From Caprimulgus europaeus (Eukaryota; Chordata; Aves; Caprimulgiformes; Caprimulgidae): 64,000 nt of DNA. Positions 48,940 through 60,693 of the stretch are shown one piece after another. The stretch covers positions 119,996,246 through 120,060,245 of the forward strand of contig OU015523.1 in assembly GCA_907165065.1 (NCBI GenBank). The letters are read 5' to 3'. Positions within the stretch are counted from its first letter, which is position 1; every line of letters starts with the position of its first letter. The notes beneath the pieces are model-generated. The model worked only from the letters and a program-made list of their open reading frames with translations. It was not told the DNA's origin and ran no database searches. The position numbers and the translations under genes are program-made.

Positions 48940-49867
48940 GTAAGTTTCCACACAATAAGGTTTTAAATAAAACGTAAAATTGTCTGGGTATTTCGTCATC
49001 ACTGTAAGCCACCATTCATTATTCATACACTGTTAATGAGTATAATTTATGATAAAGCACAATGACACAGCACGAAGGATTTTTGCCTAAGGTACCAACA
49101 AGCCTTGTGATGCTCATGTAACAAGGTAATTGTGGTGCAGCTCATACAGTGTTTGTGAAGACAAATCCTAATCTGATATGATTGTCCTGTGTTATGAAAG
49201 AACAAAGCTAAACTGATATGATAGACCTGCAAGGCATTTTTATTATAAGATTTGTGTGTTTTTTTCTCATGTTCTCTCCATGACTTCGTTCACGTCTGTA
49301 TAAAAGAGCAGCAAGATATTGGAAAATATAGTGCCAGTAATAATCAGTTATATTTTATCTGTTCTTAAAATTGTTTAACACATAGTGTTACACATCTAAT
49401 GTGTAAATACATGGGGGAAAGATATTTTTTTTTTTTTTTTCTCCCACTGGCCTATTTTTAAGTATTCCCTTATGATCATTCTCCACCAGTGAGATTTGAA
49501 CTAGAACAGATTTGTGAGTAACATCAGTGCTTTAAAAGTAACCCAGAAATCCTGGTCCATAAGTAGCCATACACAAAAGGAATTATAATTACAAAATCCA
49601 GAATGAATGTTCATCACAGTCTAGCTTGACCCTCACCCCTCATAAACTGTAGAAAATTTACTAGTAGCTGGAGAAAAGCATAACATACACTAATCCATTC
49701 TTAGATTAGATTCTTAGGACTCCAGCTAATCGTAACCACACTACCTCATTGGTCTGCTGATTTTAGGCACTACATTGATCTCCCTTAACTTAAGACTGAA
49801 GTGACTGTTTATACAGTCATTGGAGAGGGGTGATTCAGCCCATATTAGACCTCATTCCTCCTGTGGA
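48940..49867. other. Unique AT-rich DNA
   Basis: A T16 run lies at 49425-49440. No gene or repeat family seen. Confidence 0.5.
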
Positions 49868-50274
49868 ACAGGATCAGAGAATCACAGAATCACACAGAAA
49901 CACAGAACGGTGGGGGTTGGAAGGGACCTCTAGAGATCATCCAGACCAAGCCCCCTGCCAAAGCAGGTTCACCTAGAGCAGGTTACACAGGACTGCATCC
50001 AGACAGATCTTGAATACCTCCAGGAAAGAAGACTCCACAGCCTCTCTGGGCAGCCTGTCCCAGGGCTCTGGCACCCTCACAGTAAAGAAGTTTTTCCTCA
50101 TGTTTAAGTGGAACCTCCTGTGATCCTGCTTGTGCCCATTTCCCCTCGTCCTATCACTGGCCACCACTGAGCAGAGTCTGTCCTCGTCCTCTTGCCACCC
50201 TTTAGATACTTATAAACATTAATAAGGTCCCCTCTCAGTCTTCTCTTCTCCAGGCTAAACAGACCCAACTCCGG
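49868..50274 (-). mobile_element. CR1 LINE 3' end, antisense
   Basis: Begins with reversed tail units ('cagagaatcacagaatcaca'), then 'ggttggaagggacctctag', 'gttcacctagagcaggtt', 'agactccacagcctctctgg' and 'aagaagtttttcctcatg', and continues into ORF2. The minus-strand frame (50167-49973) shows [38 protein letters not shown] and [10 protein letters not shown]. It is the same subfamily as the intact copy at 37.1-37.9 kb, here with a normal 8-base tail. Truncated at about 50274, where an older CR1 tail starts. Confidence 0.94.
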
Positions 50275-50403
50275 TCTGGCATAGCTCAGGCTGGAAGGTA
50301 GCTCAGGATGTCTCTAATTCAATCTCCTCTTCAAAGCATGGTCCACCCTGAATTCAAATCAGGTTACTCAGAAAGAGACTTGAAAGCCTCCAAGGAAGGA
50401 AAC
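50275..50403 (-). mobile_element. Older CR1 3'-tail fragment, antisense
   Basis: 'ctcaggctggaaggtagctc', 'aggatgtctctaattcaatc', 'caggttactcagaaagagac' and 'ttgaaagcctccaaggaag' follow the complement of an older CR1 3' UTR (consensus: 'ggaagggacctcaggaggtctctagtccaacc … caggttgctcag … gaaaacctccaaggatgg'). It differs in type from the copy on its left and ends abruptly at the RT fragment on its right. Confidence 0.75.
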
Positions 50404-50680
50404 ATGGCCAAAAGCCTTGCTAAAGACAAGGTAAATGACAGCTATTGCTCTCTCTCCATTAAGAAATCAGGTTATTTTTGTCATAGGCAATCAGTTGGGT
50501 CAACTGTGAGTTATCCTTGGCAAATATATGCTGACTGTTCCTGGTCACCTCCCTCTTCATGTACACTGAAATATATTCCAGGACTCACTTCCATGGTTTT
50601 CCCAGGGACTGGGGTAAGGCTGACCAGTTTGTGGTTCCTTTTATTGTCTTTTCAACATTTTTTGAAGCTACATGCAGCAC
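50404..50680 (-). mobile_element. Old CR1 reverse-transcriptase fragment, antisense
   Basis: On the minus strand the text encodes, with breaks, HKLVSLTPVPGKTME (family: [15 protein letters not shown]), 'gaacagtcagcatatatttg' (QHGF region) and AVIYLVFSKAFG (family: VIYLDFSKAFD, RT motif A; its first catalytic aspartate is V here). It is joined directly to a CR1 3'-tail piece, so the middle of the element is missing or two copies abut. The 150-codon plus-strand frame at 50308-50760 is an antisense shadow. Confidence 0.75.
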
Positions 50681-51931
50681 TTGTCTTGCTTTTTTGTATG
50701 GAAAAAAAAAAAAATAGGATGATGAGGTTTCCATCTCAAGGTATCTTGGTTAAATATTAAGTATTTTATTTCTCTCACTCCTCAAAACTTTACTATTTTA
50801 CCTCGAATTTTAATTTTTCAGCTTCCACTTTCAGTCATAGTTTTGCTAGTTATTTGTCAAACAGAACTTCCCCAAAACAGATATGATTATTTACGTACTT
50901 TAACAAAGTGTTAAGGTCACCTTTCAATCTTCTCTTTAATAAGCTGAATAAGCTGTGTAGGACCTTGAAAGCAAAGGCAAGAAGTTTTAACTTGATGTTA
51001 AAATGGCTGTTTTGATGTTCTTTAACCATGTCTTAATCTCATTTCCAATGACTTTCAATATATATTATTTGTAAAATTATTAAAATTTATTCTTTAGTTA
51101 TGCTGACTTTGCTTTGATGGCATAAAAGGCATCCAAGATTACAGTTTCTATTAATTGACTTTAATCAATAATTTCTACAGGCACTAGCCACATAATGGTA
51201 CAACTGTATCAATTTCACTGTCACACGCTGCATTTTAAGTGCTGATGCATTTTCTCTCTTGTTTTGTATTATTAATAGTATATACTTTTTATCAAGACAA
51301 TCTGAAAGAGTCCCAGTGGAGACAAGAGACCTAAAATATATAGATGTAATAATGAGCTCCTACTTACAAAGACCTCCTAGACAAAACAGAAAAATCAGAC
51401 AGAAGTTGAGAAAAAAAATCCACTTTTGTCTGAAGTTTTAAATGGGAAAAATCCTAAACACCTCAGAGAGAGAATAAATGGTATGAATAATATCATGTAA
51501 ATAGCATCTTGAAGTCCTCTTACTAGTGTCTTTGCCCAAACCAATCTGTCCCTTTCACTGAAATTACAAAGTTAGAAAATTAACAAATAACCTCATTGCA
51601 CCTTCAGAAGTGCTTTAATGCAAAGAAAAAAAAAAAATTGTCTGTTCTCATCCTGTGTATTTATAACACTTTGAAGAGATTTACAATGAAAATAGAAAAG
51701 CTGTCTACTTGAAGATAAGGGATTGATGACTGCGATTAAAACTGAAAAATCTCTTCATTGGTCATTTGCAGCACTCTTTAGTCAAACTAACAACTTAAAG
51801 GATCATACTAGAAGACAATTTAATGCAAGATTTTTATCAAAAGTAAAAGGCAGCTCTTTAGGGAGTAAAAATTACAGACTGATAAAAGAGGACTTTGATG
51901 TATCATGTATTACCATTACATGATGAAAGGA

Positions 51932-51954
51932 TTAATAATAATAATAATATTATA
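51932..51954. repeat. (AAT)n microsatellite
   Basis: About six AAT units followed by TA-rich text. Confidence 0.75.
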
Positions 51955-53543
51955 ATACAGTAAGACAAGCATAAGCTGTAAATAACAAACACACTAAGTT
52001 CCAATGAGATGGGAATGTAGATGGAAGTATTCTATAGGCAGTAGTGAAATGTAATATCTCCATATTCAGGACTTCAGGGCAGAACCTGAACAGATAGGAA
52101 TCCTTGATTGTAAAGAAACAGGAACTGAGGATATAATGACATTTAATTTTTGATAAAACTGTATAAACTCCTCATTTGTTAAAGACACTGGAGAAACAAT
52201 TACACTGTTAAAAAGTGCTTGTGGGATACTTTTAAAAATCTGTATGATAACAGGCTTATATTCAGTATATTATTTAATACAGTTAGGCATCTTAAATGAT
52301 ACTCCATAGCCCTGGAAGGGAAAATCAGCATGTGGCTTGTCTTAGAAGCTCATGGAAACTTCGACAGAAACCCATTTTCTGCAATATTTAAATTATGGAG
52401 TATTAGTGCCAATGAATGTTATTGAATCACTCATTGTGCTTATGCTTGATTAGAAACAAAATCAATACTTTTCCCCTCAGCCTCTTCCTCAGTATGAAAA
52501 TGTTATATGACATCTCCAGAATTAATAGGTGTAAATCCATCTCCCACTGAAGCTGATAGCACAGATTGACACTCATGATGCTCAGATCATGTTCTGAGCA
52601 GTTCCAGTGACCATACGTAGTAGAAAGCCTGGTTGCAGACATTGCACTAATTTGTTAGAATTAAATACAAGGGTAGATTTGTGTCTCATGTTATGCACTG
52701 CATGTCATGCATTGCACGAGTTGAGTGGTGATGAACCACTGCAAAATGCTGCTGGCAAAGAGTAACCATGATGCTCATGCCAAGACAGTATCTGCTGATA
52801 CCTGAATTGACAGCAGTAAAAAATTTGGCCAACATTACTAAACTATTATAAGACAGAAAGCAAACAGAAACCCAAGAAACTTTGGTGGGGAGACCTTTGA
52901 GACAAGGACTTTTTTCATAGCACCAAGAAAAGAGTATAATGAAACGTTACAGCTAAATGCAGACCAGACTGTGACAATATGTCATGGCATATCTTGTGTG
53001 TCAATTGTTTTCTCCTTTGGGAAGCAGAGCGAAAAAGGAAGTGTTTTGTGTGCCATCTGTTCAGCGTGATCCTACGGTTGTTGCATATACCAACCATATG
53101 ACCAGTCCATGTATGTGCCAGAAGAGATCATTCTTCTCCAATGCTCATTTGGTTGTGCTTTAAAAAGAAATTTGCACGGCCTTCCTTTAACAAAGAAATT
53201 TCTTGAAATAAATTACGTACTTTAGATTTTATGCTCATCTACTTTGGCCACTGAATTCATGTCTCTAAATATGTATCGGTAAAGCAATCTTCTTCCACTG
53301 AAATGTATTTCACCTTGCTAAACTAACAAGTGCAAATATGATTAATCACTTTTCCCTCTGGGTCATTTATTATGAATGGCTCATGTAGTTCCTACATAGA
53401 GCATCCTTCTAGGGTAGTGTGATAAAGTGATGGCTTTTACAAATTAGATTCTTGCTTGACTGGTGCCTACTGCCATTACCTGTGTGAAATTGTATGGCTG
53501 ACTCTTGCAGACTGTAATATTTTGAGAAACTGTCCTCATATCT

Positions 53544-53762
53544 CAAAAAACCCCACCAACAACCAAAAGCCACAAAATTTACAAAACAAAAGAAAAAACT
53601 CCAAAACCCTAATCAACCGGAAGTTTCTATACTAGCAGCTAATCTCAAAACAACCTCCTTATCCATCACATTTTGTAATTACAAAGGATAAGATGGTATA
53701 ACCAAAAAAAACCCAAAAAACAACAACCCAAAACAAACAAAAGGAAAAAAAAAAAACAACCC
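53544..53762. repeat. Paired A/C-rich low-complexity tracts
   Basis: Two tracts (53544-53610 and 53700-53762) of A-runs split by C or CC, about 90 bases apart. They show no internal element structure. Similar text occurs at 421-462, 16606-16640 and 20568-20610. Confidence 0.7.
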
Positions 53763-54079
53763 TAAGATGCAATTCAGTTGCTATAAAAGTTCGGTAGTTT
53801 TAGGACTGCTGCTTAAAAATATTTTCTAACACAGAACACTTTAATTTGGGAAACATGACTGTTGAAGGAAAATAATCTTCTTTATGGGAAAACAAGCATA
53901 TAAAATTACAATTTTGTCTCTAAGACATCACAATAGACAAGAAACATGCATGCCTACAAGAAGAGGCTATTTTAACCAAGATCATCAAATTCCTCCCAAC
54001 TTCTAAGAATTTGATTTTGATGGAAGTGGTGTGTTCAGTGTGATAAGACAAAACTCGAGAATCAGTACAGTGGCCATCT

Positions 54080-54140
54080 ATTTTTTTTGCTTTGGGTTTG
54101 GTTTTGGTTTGTTGTTTGGTTTTTTTTTCTTTTTTTCTTG
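54080..54140. repeat. T/G-rich low-complexity tract
   Basis: Complementary in style to the A/C-rich tract about 350 bases to its left; a large imperfect hairpin is conceivable but would rest on simple sequence only. Confidence 0.7.
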
Positions 54141-55625
54141 CACTTCCTTTTTGCTTTTGAGTCATTGTCTTCACAAATATAATTTTTGTTGGATTTGTTT
54201 TTTTCTCATTCATAAAAACCCTCTATATTTTATTTAAATATGCTGAAGGAGATTTCCATAGAATCAATTTGCAGCAGTGCACCAAGCTGGACTGTGGCAA
54301 ACCAGGAAAGTGAAAACTATTAAAAAAGTTTTTTTCAAAGGGTCTCTCCAGGGACATGTTATTGTAAATGTTTGCAATGTTTCCTCAGGATATCAGATCT
54401 CTGGAGGTTCAAGTCTTTGTCTTTTAGACAGTATTGAATAAAACACAATTGCCAATGCCTGTGGCCTTCATTCCAAAGTAAATCAGTTTTTGATTGAGTG
54501 GAATGAGAACAAAATCAATGCTTGGGGAAAACCACAAAAAATATTAGAGCTACATCTCTAAAAACCACTAGTGTTTGTATTCCCAACATAAGAAGTTTTT
54601 ACATAAACAAATTAGTTTCCCTGGCTATTTTAAATATGAATCTGAAATTTTGTATTCATAAGAGTAAATTAAGAGCATACTTTCAGTTGATTTCTTTACA
54701 TTTCTTAGAAAAATACTTACAATAGCACTTAAAGGTCTCTAGTAGTAACAAACAGAAACATTAAAGCCATTAACGTTGTTAAAATAGAGTAAAGGCATAT
54801 GGAAAATATCAGATCACATATTTAATAACTTAATTTCATCTCTTACTTTAAAAATGGAACGTCATATATTATGTTGGATTCAGAGGCTGAATTAAAGGTG
54901 CTTTAAGAAACTCATAGGAGCTCTCTTGTGAGTGGCAGTGGTGTAAATATAGCATTATGTTAAAATAACACAAAAGAGAAGTCATCCATAGAGAGCAGTG
55001 ATACCTCTAACAATTGCCCAGTGGAAAAATGTGAAATAAGTACACTCCAAAAGTATTTGTAGCAAAAGTAAAAAATATGTAAAAATTTTACTCAGCTTGA
55101 AATAAAGAAGGATAAAAAATATCCCACTGATATCACACCTCAGTAGAAGTCTACAGTAGTTTTCCCCTCAACACAGATTTTAATTTTCTCCCAAGCATCT
55201 ACATCAAACACGTTGAAGAACACAGGCTTCCAAGACCCAAGATGAACTTAAGTAGGTTGCTTAGGGTTGCTTTGCAATGCAAAATCAAGCTTCCTTCTGG
55301 GCTTTTGGCATCTCTTTGCTTGCAAAAGGGATCTTTTCAGTATAGAAAACTCTAACTATAAATAAATCACAGTCCCTTGAAATCTCTTCTGCATGAATAG
55401 CTTTGCAGTTAGTTTGCCACCCTTGCATTTGCAGCCTGCTTACTTCTGTATTTCTGCAAGGATAGGGGAGATCCAAACCAAATGTTGTGTTTGTTTTTTT
55501 TTTTTTTTTAAGAATTCTTTAAGACAGTCATTGGAATAGGATCATGTAATTAATTAAAAAAAATAATAAAACCCAACCAAAATCAAAATCAAAGTAGACA
55601 GATGCTACTATCTTCTTACATTTTC

Positions 55626-55669
55626 TATCAGTAATTTAAGTCATCATTCTTATCAGTAATTCAAGTCAC
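55626..55669. repeat. 25-base tandem duplication
   Basis: 'tatcagtaatttaagtca' at 55626 recurs as 'tatcagtaattcaagtca' at 55651 with one difference. Confidence 0.85.
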
Positions 55670-55944
55670 AATAAGAAGGCATTATTTCCTGGAGATGTCC
55701 AGCTATCTGAAAACTTATTTGCTAAAAAATTAGTGCTGAAATGTGTAGTTACTTTGGTGAATCTTATCCAAAGCTTTAGTGATTCTTTTACATATGTTGG
55801 CTTTTCTGGAACAACTCAGAATAATTGTGTTTACCAACACCAACAAGCAGTTATAAATATGGATACTGAATTTTATTGTATAATAGATTTTTTTAAGCAA
55901 CTAGAAAAAGGTAAGTAAAAAATGTCTGTATCTATAGAAAATTA

Positions 55945-56110
55945 CAATGTCATTCAATTTGGAATGGACCTTGGGAAATCTCTGTTTCAACCTCCCTCTC
56001 AAAGTAAACACTGAATTTGGATGAGGATACAGCATTGTGCAGTTGGGTTTGAAAATCTCATGGAATAGACAGCTCCTCTGGGCAACCTGGTCAATCTTTT
56101 AATCCTCATC
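55945..56110 (-). mobile_element. Old CR1 3'-end fragment, antisense
   Basis: 'tttggaatggaccttgggaa', 'tgtttcaacctccctctcaa', 'gcagttgggtttgaaaatctc' and 'ctgggcaacctgg' follow the complement of an old CR1 3' UTR and the end of ORF2. Tail units are lost. A younger CR1 tail starts directly after it at about 56112. Confidence 0.75.
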
Positions 56111-56111
56111 A

Positions 56112-56552
56112 TGAAGTTATAGAATCACAGAATCACAGAATTGCCTGGATTGGAAAAGATCTTTAAGATCTTCAAGTCCAATCATTAACCCAACACTGAC
56201 AAGGCCCTGACTAACCTATGTCTCTCAGCACCATGTCTACACGATTCTTCAATCCCTCTGGGGATGGGGACTCCGCCACTGCCCTGGGCAACCCCTTCCA
56301 ATGCCTGAGAACCCTTTCAGGAAAGAAAGTCTTCCTAATACCCAATCTAAATCAAGCTGATTTCTCATATCCCCACACTGAAATGTTGTGAAGAGCTTGT
56401 CTTGTTTCCTTGATGACCTCTTTGCAGGTGCTGAGGTGTTGCCATTAGGTGGTTCCAAAGCTGACCGTTCTCCAGGCTTAACAAGCTCACCTCCTATAGC
56501 ATCACCACACACAGAAAGTGCTCCAGCCTCAACAGTTTTGATGGTTCTTTGT
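56112..56552 (-). mobile_element. CR1 LINE, 3' half of a split copy, antisense
   Basis: Starts with reversed tail units ('tagaatcacagaatcacaga'), then 3' UTR ('ttcaagtccaatcattaacc', 'tctcagcaccatgtctacac') and ORF2 end ('actccgccactgccctgggc', 'aatgcctgagaaccctttc', 'gatgacctctttgcaggtg'). The match continues to about 56552, where an ERVL-type LTR begins. The CR1 text appears to resume beyond the LTR at about 57157. I infer one CR1 copy split by a later insertion. Confidence 0.85.
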
Positions 56553-57156
56553 TCCGATTTCAGCTGGGACAGAACTGAATTTTTTTTTAGTATCTAGAAT
56601 AGCACTGTGGAACACACCAGTGTTTTCACTTTGTTGCTGGAAGTGAAGGACTTCATGTTTTGTTAGTCTATAAGCACAAGATCTAAGGGGGTGAGGAATA
56701 TTTAAATTAATCAGCTAAATTGGCATTTGGCACTGCTAATGGAGTATTCCATCTCATATTCCATTATGATCAGTATATTATTGAGGGGCTCTTCCTCTTT
56801 TGACTCTCTGGCTTTCGCTCAGGCTCTCTTCTGAGATTACGGTTTTGGTTCAGGATTGTCGCTCCTCCAGGTTCGTTATCTGGGAATGGGACAGGCTTGG
56901 TTGGTGGGTGGTGAGCAGTTGCACTGGGTATCACTCATTGCCATATTTTACTACTATTATTATTATCCTTACTATTTAAATATCAGTATTCCTTTAAGTT
57001 TTCTTTTATTTAAATTATTAAATTTATCTCAGCCTATGAGTGTCCTGACTCTTGCCCTCAGTTCTCTCCCCGGTCCCCTGGGGGTGGGGGAGCGTGAGTG
57101 AATGGTTGTGTTTGACTGCTGGCCAAGTGCTAGCCAAGTGAAACCACCACACCCTT
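56553..57156 (+). mobile_element. ERVL-type solo LTR, fossil
   Basis: About 600 bases matching in order a common avian ERVL-class LTR: opening 'cagctgggacagaactgaa', then 'gaatagcactgtggaacac', 'ggagtattccatctcatat', a TATA-like 'cagtatattattgag', 'gtgggtggtgagcagttgca', 'tttatctcagcctatgag', 'ggtgggggagcgtgagtg', and closing 'gtgaaaccaccacac' (family end: 'gttaaaccacgaca'). No internal retroviral sequence or second LTR is seen in the window, so it is a solo LTR. It is clearly worn and old, yet younger than the CR1 copy it interrupts. No target-site duplication could be read with confidence. Confidence 0.85.
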
Positions 57157-57450
57157 CAACGAACTCACTCTAATTTGTCAATGTCTTTCTTGCACTGGAG
57201 TTCCCCAAAGTGGATGTAGTGTCTACCTGTGGTGTCACCAGTATTGATTATACAGGTGTATTTCCTTCCTTGGGTCTTCTGTATCTGTTCCTGCTTTTAC
57301 AGTTTAGGATGTTGCTGCTCCTCTTTCCTGCCAGGGCACACTGGCGGCTTATGCCCCAAGACTTTTCTGCAGAACAGTTCCACAGTCAGTTCCCAACCGA
57401 TAATATTTGGGAGTGGGGGGGGTGTTAAATCCTCCCACATATGGGACTCT
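57157..57450 (-). mobile_element. CR1 LINE, 5' half of a split copy, antisense
   Basis: 'tttgtcaatgtctttcttgc', 'tgtggtgtcaccagtattga', 'ggcacactggcggcttatg' and 'gggactctgcacttgtcc' are the complement of CR1 ORF2 C-terminal text (family: 'caatgtccttcttg', 'tgtggcctcaccagt', 'gggcacactgctggctcatg', 'aggactctgcacttgccct'). It continues the element at 56112-56552 on the other side of the LTR. Contains a G-run at about 57414-57421. Old and broken. Confidence 0.75.
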
Positions 57451-58718
57451 GCACTTGTCCAGACAAACTTAAATATATGGGAGTGGTCAAAGCTCTTCTG
57501 TAAACACTAAAGCTTTTCTGTTATTAACTTAAATTTTCATTAGCACCTTAGTTAAATATGTTAAAACAGATATACAGTGCAACTTTATCTATTGTTTCTT
57601 ATTATAATTGGTTTAAGTGGAAGCCAGAAGTGAAGTAAAAAAAAAAAAAAAAGAGAGAAATAAAGAACATTTAGAGGCAGAAAGGAATTAAAACATTAGA
57701 GGAGAAATTAAGAAGTAACATAATAGCGTCTTGGGAGAAGATTCTCAGAGTGTCAGAAGACTTCAGGAAATCAACACAATATGAAAATTATTACCATTTT
57801 GATATTTCATTGTTGATATATTGCCAGGATCTTTATAGAATTTTCCTGATTTCATGCTTGAGAAAAGAAAATTTCTTAGTGGCCTAGAGCATTGTTACCT
57901 AATAAAAGGTCTTTTTTTATTAGACAGATTCCAATGTCACCATATTCTCATGAAATAATAGATGCACTTTATCAAATTCTTGGGTGAGCTCATCCTGCAT
58001 TAAATACCACAGATCCCATTAAGATGGCTCTCCAAGATGCTCAGATATTTCTTCACTGGCTGCTCTGTATGGAATATGGAAGCAAAAAAGCCAATCAACC
58101 TTAGAAACTAAGCATGGTAAAAATGAAAGTAACTGGACTGCTCTAAATTTCCCTTTCTTAGCAGTGTAGAAATATGCTACATTCAGGGGAGGGAAAGATC
58201 CATGCATAAACAATCAATATTTGACATTATGGATGTGACTGTTTATTTGCTAAATTTTCAGTGTCATGGTTTGATAAAGTCCATTAGTCATCATTATTGG
58301 CTTTCTGCAAGCACACATGGAAATAAAGCAGTTTCTGTAACACAGAAGCCTCACAGAAAAGTTCAAATACAGTTGATGAGAGTAGAACTGTAAGTAGAAG
58401 TCAAAAAATGCTTTTAAAGAAAGATCTTTTCCCAAAGCCAAGTGCTTTCAGAAATCAGGCTATTGTGTTTTACTTTAGCCAGTCTGTATTTTTTTTTTTC
58501 TTAATTTCTAATGGGAATTCCTTTTGATTCCATTTTTTAGCATCTGTGCCAAGCCCACAGAACATTCCACCTGATCAGACATATTAGACAGCTTCTATGC
58601 AGAATTAATGGGAGGAAAAAACTGAGCTGGACAACTCTGTGCCAGCTAATTCAGAGACTGGCTAGTTCACCTTCATTTGATGCCTTCTTTTAAATTCCTC
58701 AGTTCACTACATTTTTTT
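57451..58718. other. Unique AT-rich DNA
   Basis: An A16 run lies at 57637-57652, followed by GAGAG. No gene or repeat family recognised. Confidence 0.5.
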
Positions 58719-58885
58719 TCTCTTCTCTTAGGCAACTGACTTAATCTTATTCTGCTTCAATTCTCCATCTGTAAAATAAGTATAATAATGTTTCTCTATC
58801 TCAAAAGGGTCTTTTGCAGCTAAAAAAAAGAATATTACAAGAGATTTTCAGATGCTGTATGAACAGCTAGTAGGTATGAATGTGT
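58719..58885 (+). mobile_element. MIR-like ancient SINE remnant
   Basis: The clearest of the three. 'taggcaactgacttaatc', 'ttctgcttcaattctccatc', 'tgtaaaataagtataataat', 'ctctatctcaaaagggtc' and 'gagattttcagatgctgtat' follow the amniote MIR 3' region in order: 'gggcaagtcacttaa', 'ctgtgcctcagtttccccatctgtaaaatgggaataataat', 'ctacctcatagggttg', 'gagatcctcagatgaaaggcgctatat'. The 5' tRNA-related part is not recognisable. MIR-family insertions predate the bird radiation. Confidence 0.72.
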
Positions 58886-59604
58886 TGGAAACTCTGCTTC
58901 ATCTTAAGTGTTTAAGTGTATGCCTATTTTCTTTTGGATTTCCTAGGGAGATGTGGTTTCATTTGATATGAGTATATAGCCTCTGATAATACTCACAGGA
59001 TTTAGGAGCACTCAGTGTGGGGAAGAATACAACAACAGACAAAAAACATACCTCAGCTACCTCCCTTTGAAATCTATTTTTTTACATAGCAGTAGTTTGC
59101 TTTTCGCTTTACCGCCAATGGATCATCACAAACTATTTCTTTACCTTTTGAAAAGATGAAAAATATCTTCCTTTGGAGTTTACTATATTCAGGAGCCTAA
59201 TTTGCTAACGAATAATCTATTCTGTATATGGACTTCCACTAGGAGATCTTTATTCAGCTGATGATTACTGCCAGTATCTTGTCTTCATTTTCAGTGATAA
59301 AAAGGCCTGAAGCTATTCTAAATGCTTTGCTGTTGCCAAGGTGATAAAATACCAGCTAGGAAATTAATGGTATTCTCTCTTGGTGCGAGTGTGTGAGAGA
59401 TGGTGTGAGAGTGTGGGCTCACCCACAAGAGCTTTATAGTCAACAGGATTCATATACATTCACTTTTATAGGACAAAATCTTATTCTGTCATGACATCTC
59501 AAAATTTCAGGTAGTCTTTTGTCAGATTAGCCCCAGCCTTAAAGCAGCTTCATTGCCTTGGTGAGTGCTCCTGAGTTGTGGCACAAAACTGTAAAGAACT
59601 TCTC
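58886..59604. other. Unique AT-rich DNA
   Basis: No gene or repeat family recognised. Contains a short GTGTGAGAG-type run at about 59388-59416. Confidence 0.5.
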
Positions 59605-60054
59605 ATATTGGACACAAAAATGGTGAAGGGTTTAGAGGGGAAGCCGTATGAGGAGAGGCTGAAGTCACTTGGTTTACTTAGCCTGGAGAAGAGGAGACTG
59701 AGAGGAGACCTCATCACAGTCTAGAACTTCCTCGCAAGGGGAAGAGGATGGGCAGGTGCTGATGTCTTCTCTCTGGTGACCAATGATAGGACCAGGGGAA
59801 ATGGCAGGTAGATGTGCCAGGGGAGGTTTAGGTTGGCCATGAGGAAAAGGTTCTTCAGGCAGAGGGTGGTGGAGCACTGGAACAGGCTCCCCAGGGAGGT
59901 GGTAATGGCACCAAGGCTGACAAGATTCCAGCAGCATTTGGCCAAGGCCCTCAGACACATGGTCTGAATGTTGGAATTGTCCTGTGCAGGGACAGGAGTT
60001 GGACTCCATGATCCTTGTGGGTCCCTTCCAACTTGCAACATTCTGTGATTCTAT
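59605..60054 (+). mobile_element. CR1 LINE 3' end, sense (third subfamily)
   Basis: Runs 'atggtgaagggtttagagg', 'atgaggagaggctgaagtca', 'gcctggagaagaggagactg', 'gatgtcttctctctggtgac', 'ggtggtggagcactggaaca', then a subfamily-specific 3' UTR: 'cagcagcatttggccaaggc', 'cagacacatggtctgaatg', 'ggagttggactccatgatcc', 'ttgtgggtcccttccaact' and the tail 'cattctgtgattctat'. This 3' UTR differs from both other sense types in the window. The open frames on the minus strand at 59674-60117 are antisense shadows. 5'-truncated; the tail is short but readable, so moderately young. Confidence 0.94.
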
Positions 60055-60693
60055 TTTAATACCTACATTTTCAATAGCAGATACATTTTTAAAACATATG
60101 CTGTAGTATTCATGCACTAAACTGTCCTACATACATAACACACACCTTCTCTGATTGCAAGCAAGTGAGTAAACACTAATGAGCTCCAGAGTTAAAGAGG
60201 GCAGCAGTTGCATAAAGGCAAACAAGGTAACTCACATTTTATGAAGGTTTACAATTTTATTTTTAGGATCCTACTAATTCCGGGCCACAAGATGTCAGTG
60301 CAGTTTAAGTAACAGCAGTGCATTCTCAGAATGTGAACAGCATTGAAAACTGGCAACAGAAAAGAAAAAGAGCATCCATAGTTAATTATAAGACCTGTTC
60401 TCAGAGAAATATATGTACAAAGTATACCTGGTATTTTTTTTTCTTTTTGATTTACTTCTGGATCATGTCCTGTATAATTATTAATTTAATGAAAATAAAT
60501 GTGAAAACTCCAAATAGGAGCTAGTTTATATCCATGTCTGCATTCCACTTTTCTTCCAATTCAACAGTTAATGAAAAATCTGTTTCTAAATACAGTTTAC
60601 TGCTAAGCAGAGCAATGTTTTCTTTTCAGCAAATTGTTGAATTTTAATATTTTCCTAAGCTTTGTTTTGCTTTGACTTTGTAAAAGAAGGAGT

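Larger units (their letters stand above)
50681..55944. other. Unique AT-rich DNA with low-complexity tracts
   Basis: No gene is supported. Contents: A13 at about 50701-50713, (AAT)n at 51932-51954, A/C-rich tracts at 53544-53610 and 53700-53762, a T/G-rich tract at 54080-54140, T16 at 55494-55509, and a 25-base spaced duplication at 55626-55669. A donor-like 'aaag|gtaagt' at about 55912 has no good partner acceptor. Confidence 0.5.

Noticed and set aside
50308-50760. 150-codon plus-strand open frame
   Set aside because: It lies antisense to CR1 tail and reverse-transcriptase text and has no protein motif of its own.
55880-55920. Donor-like 'aaag|gtaagt' after an open frame
   Set aside because: No convincing acceptor upstream in a compatible position, and the frame has no recognisable motif.
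59674-60117. 147- and 106-codon minus-strand frames
   Set aside because: Antisense shadows of the CR1 3' end at 59605-60054.
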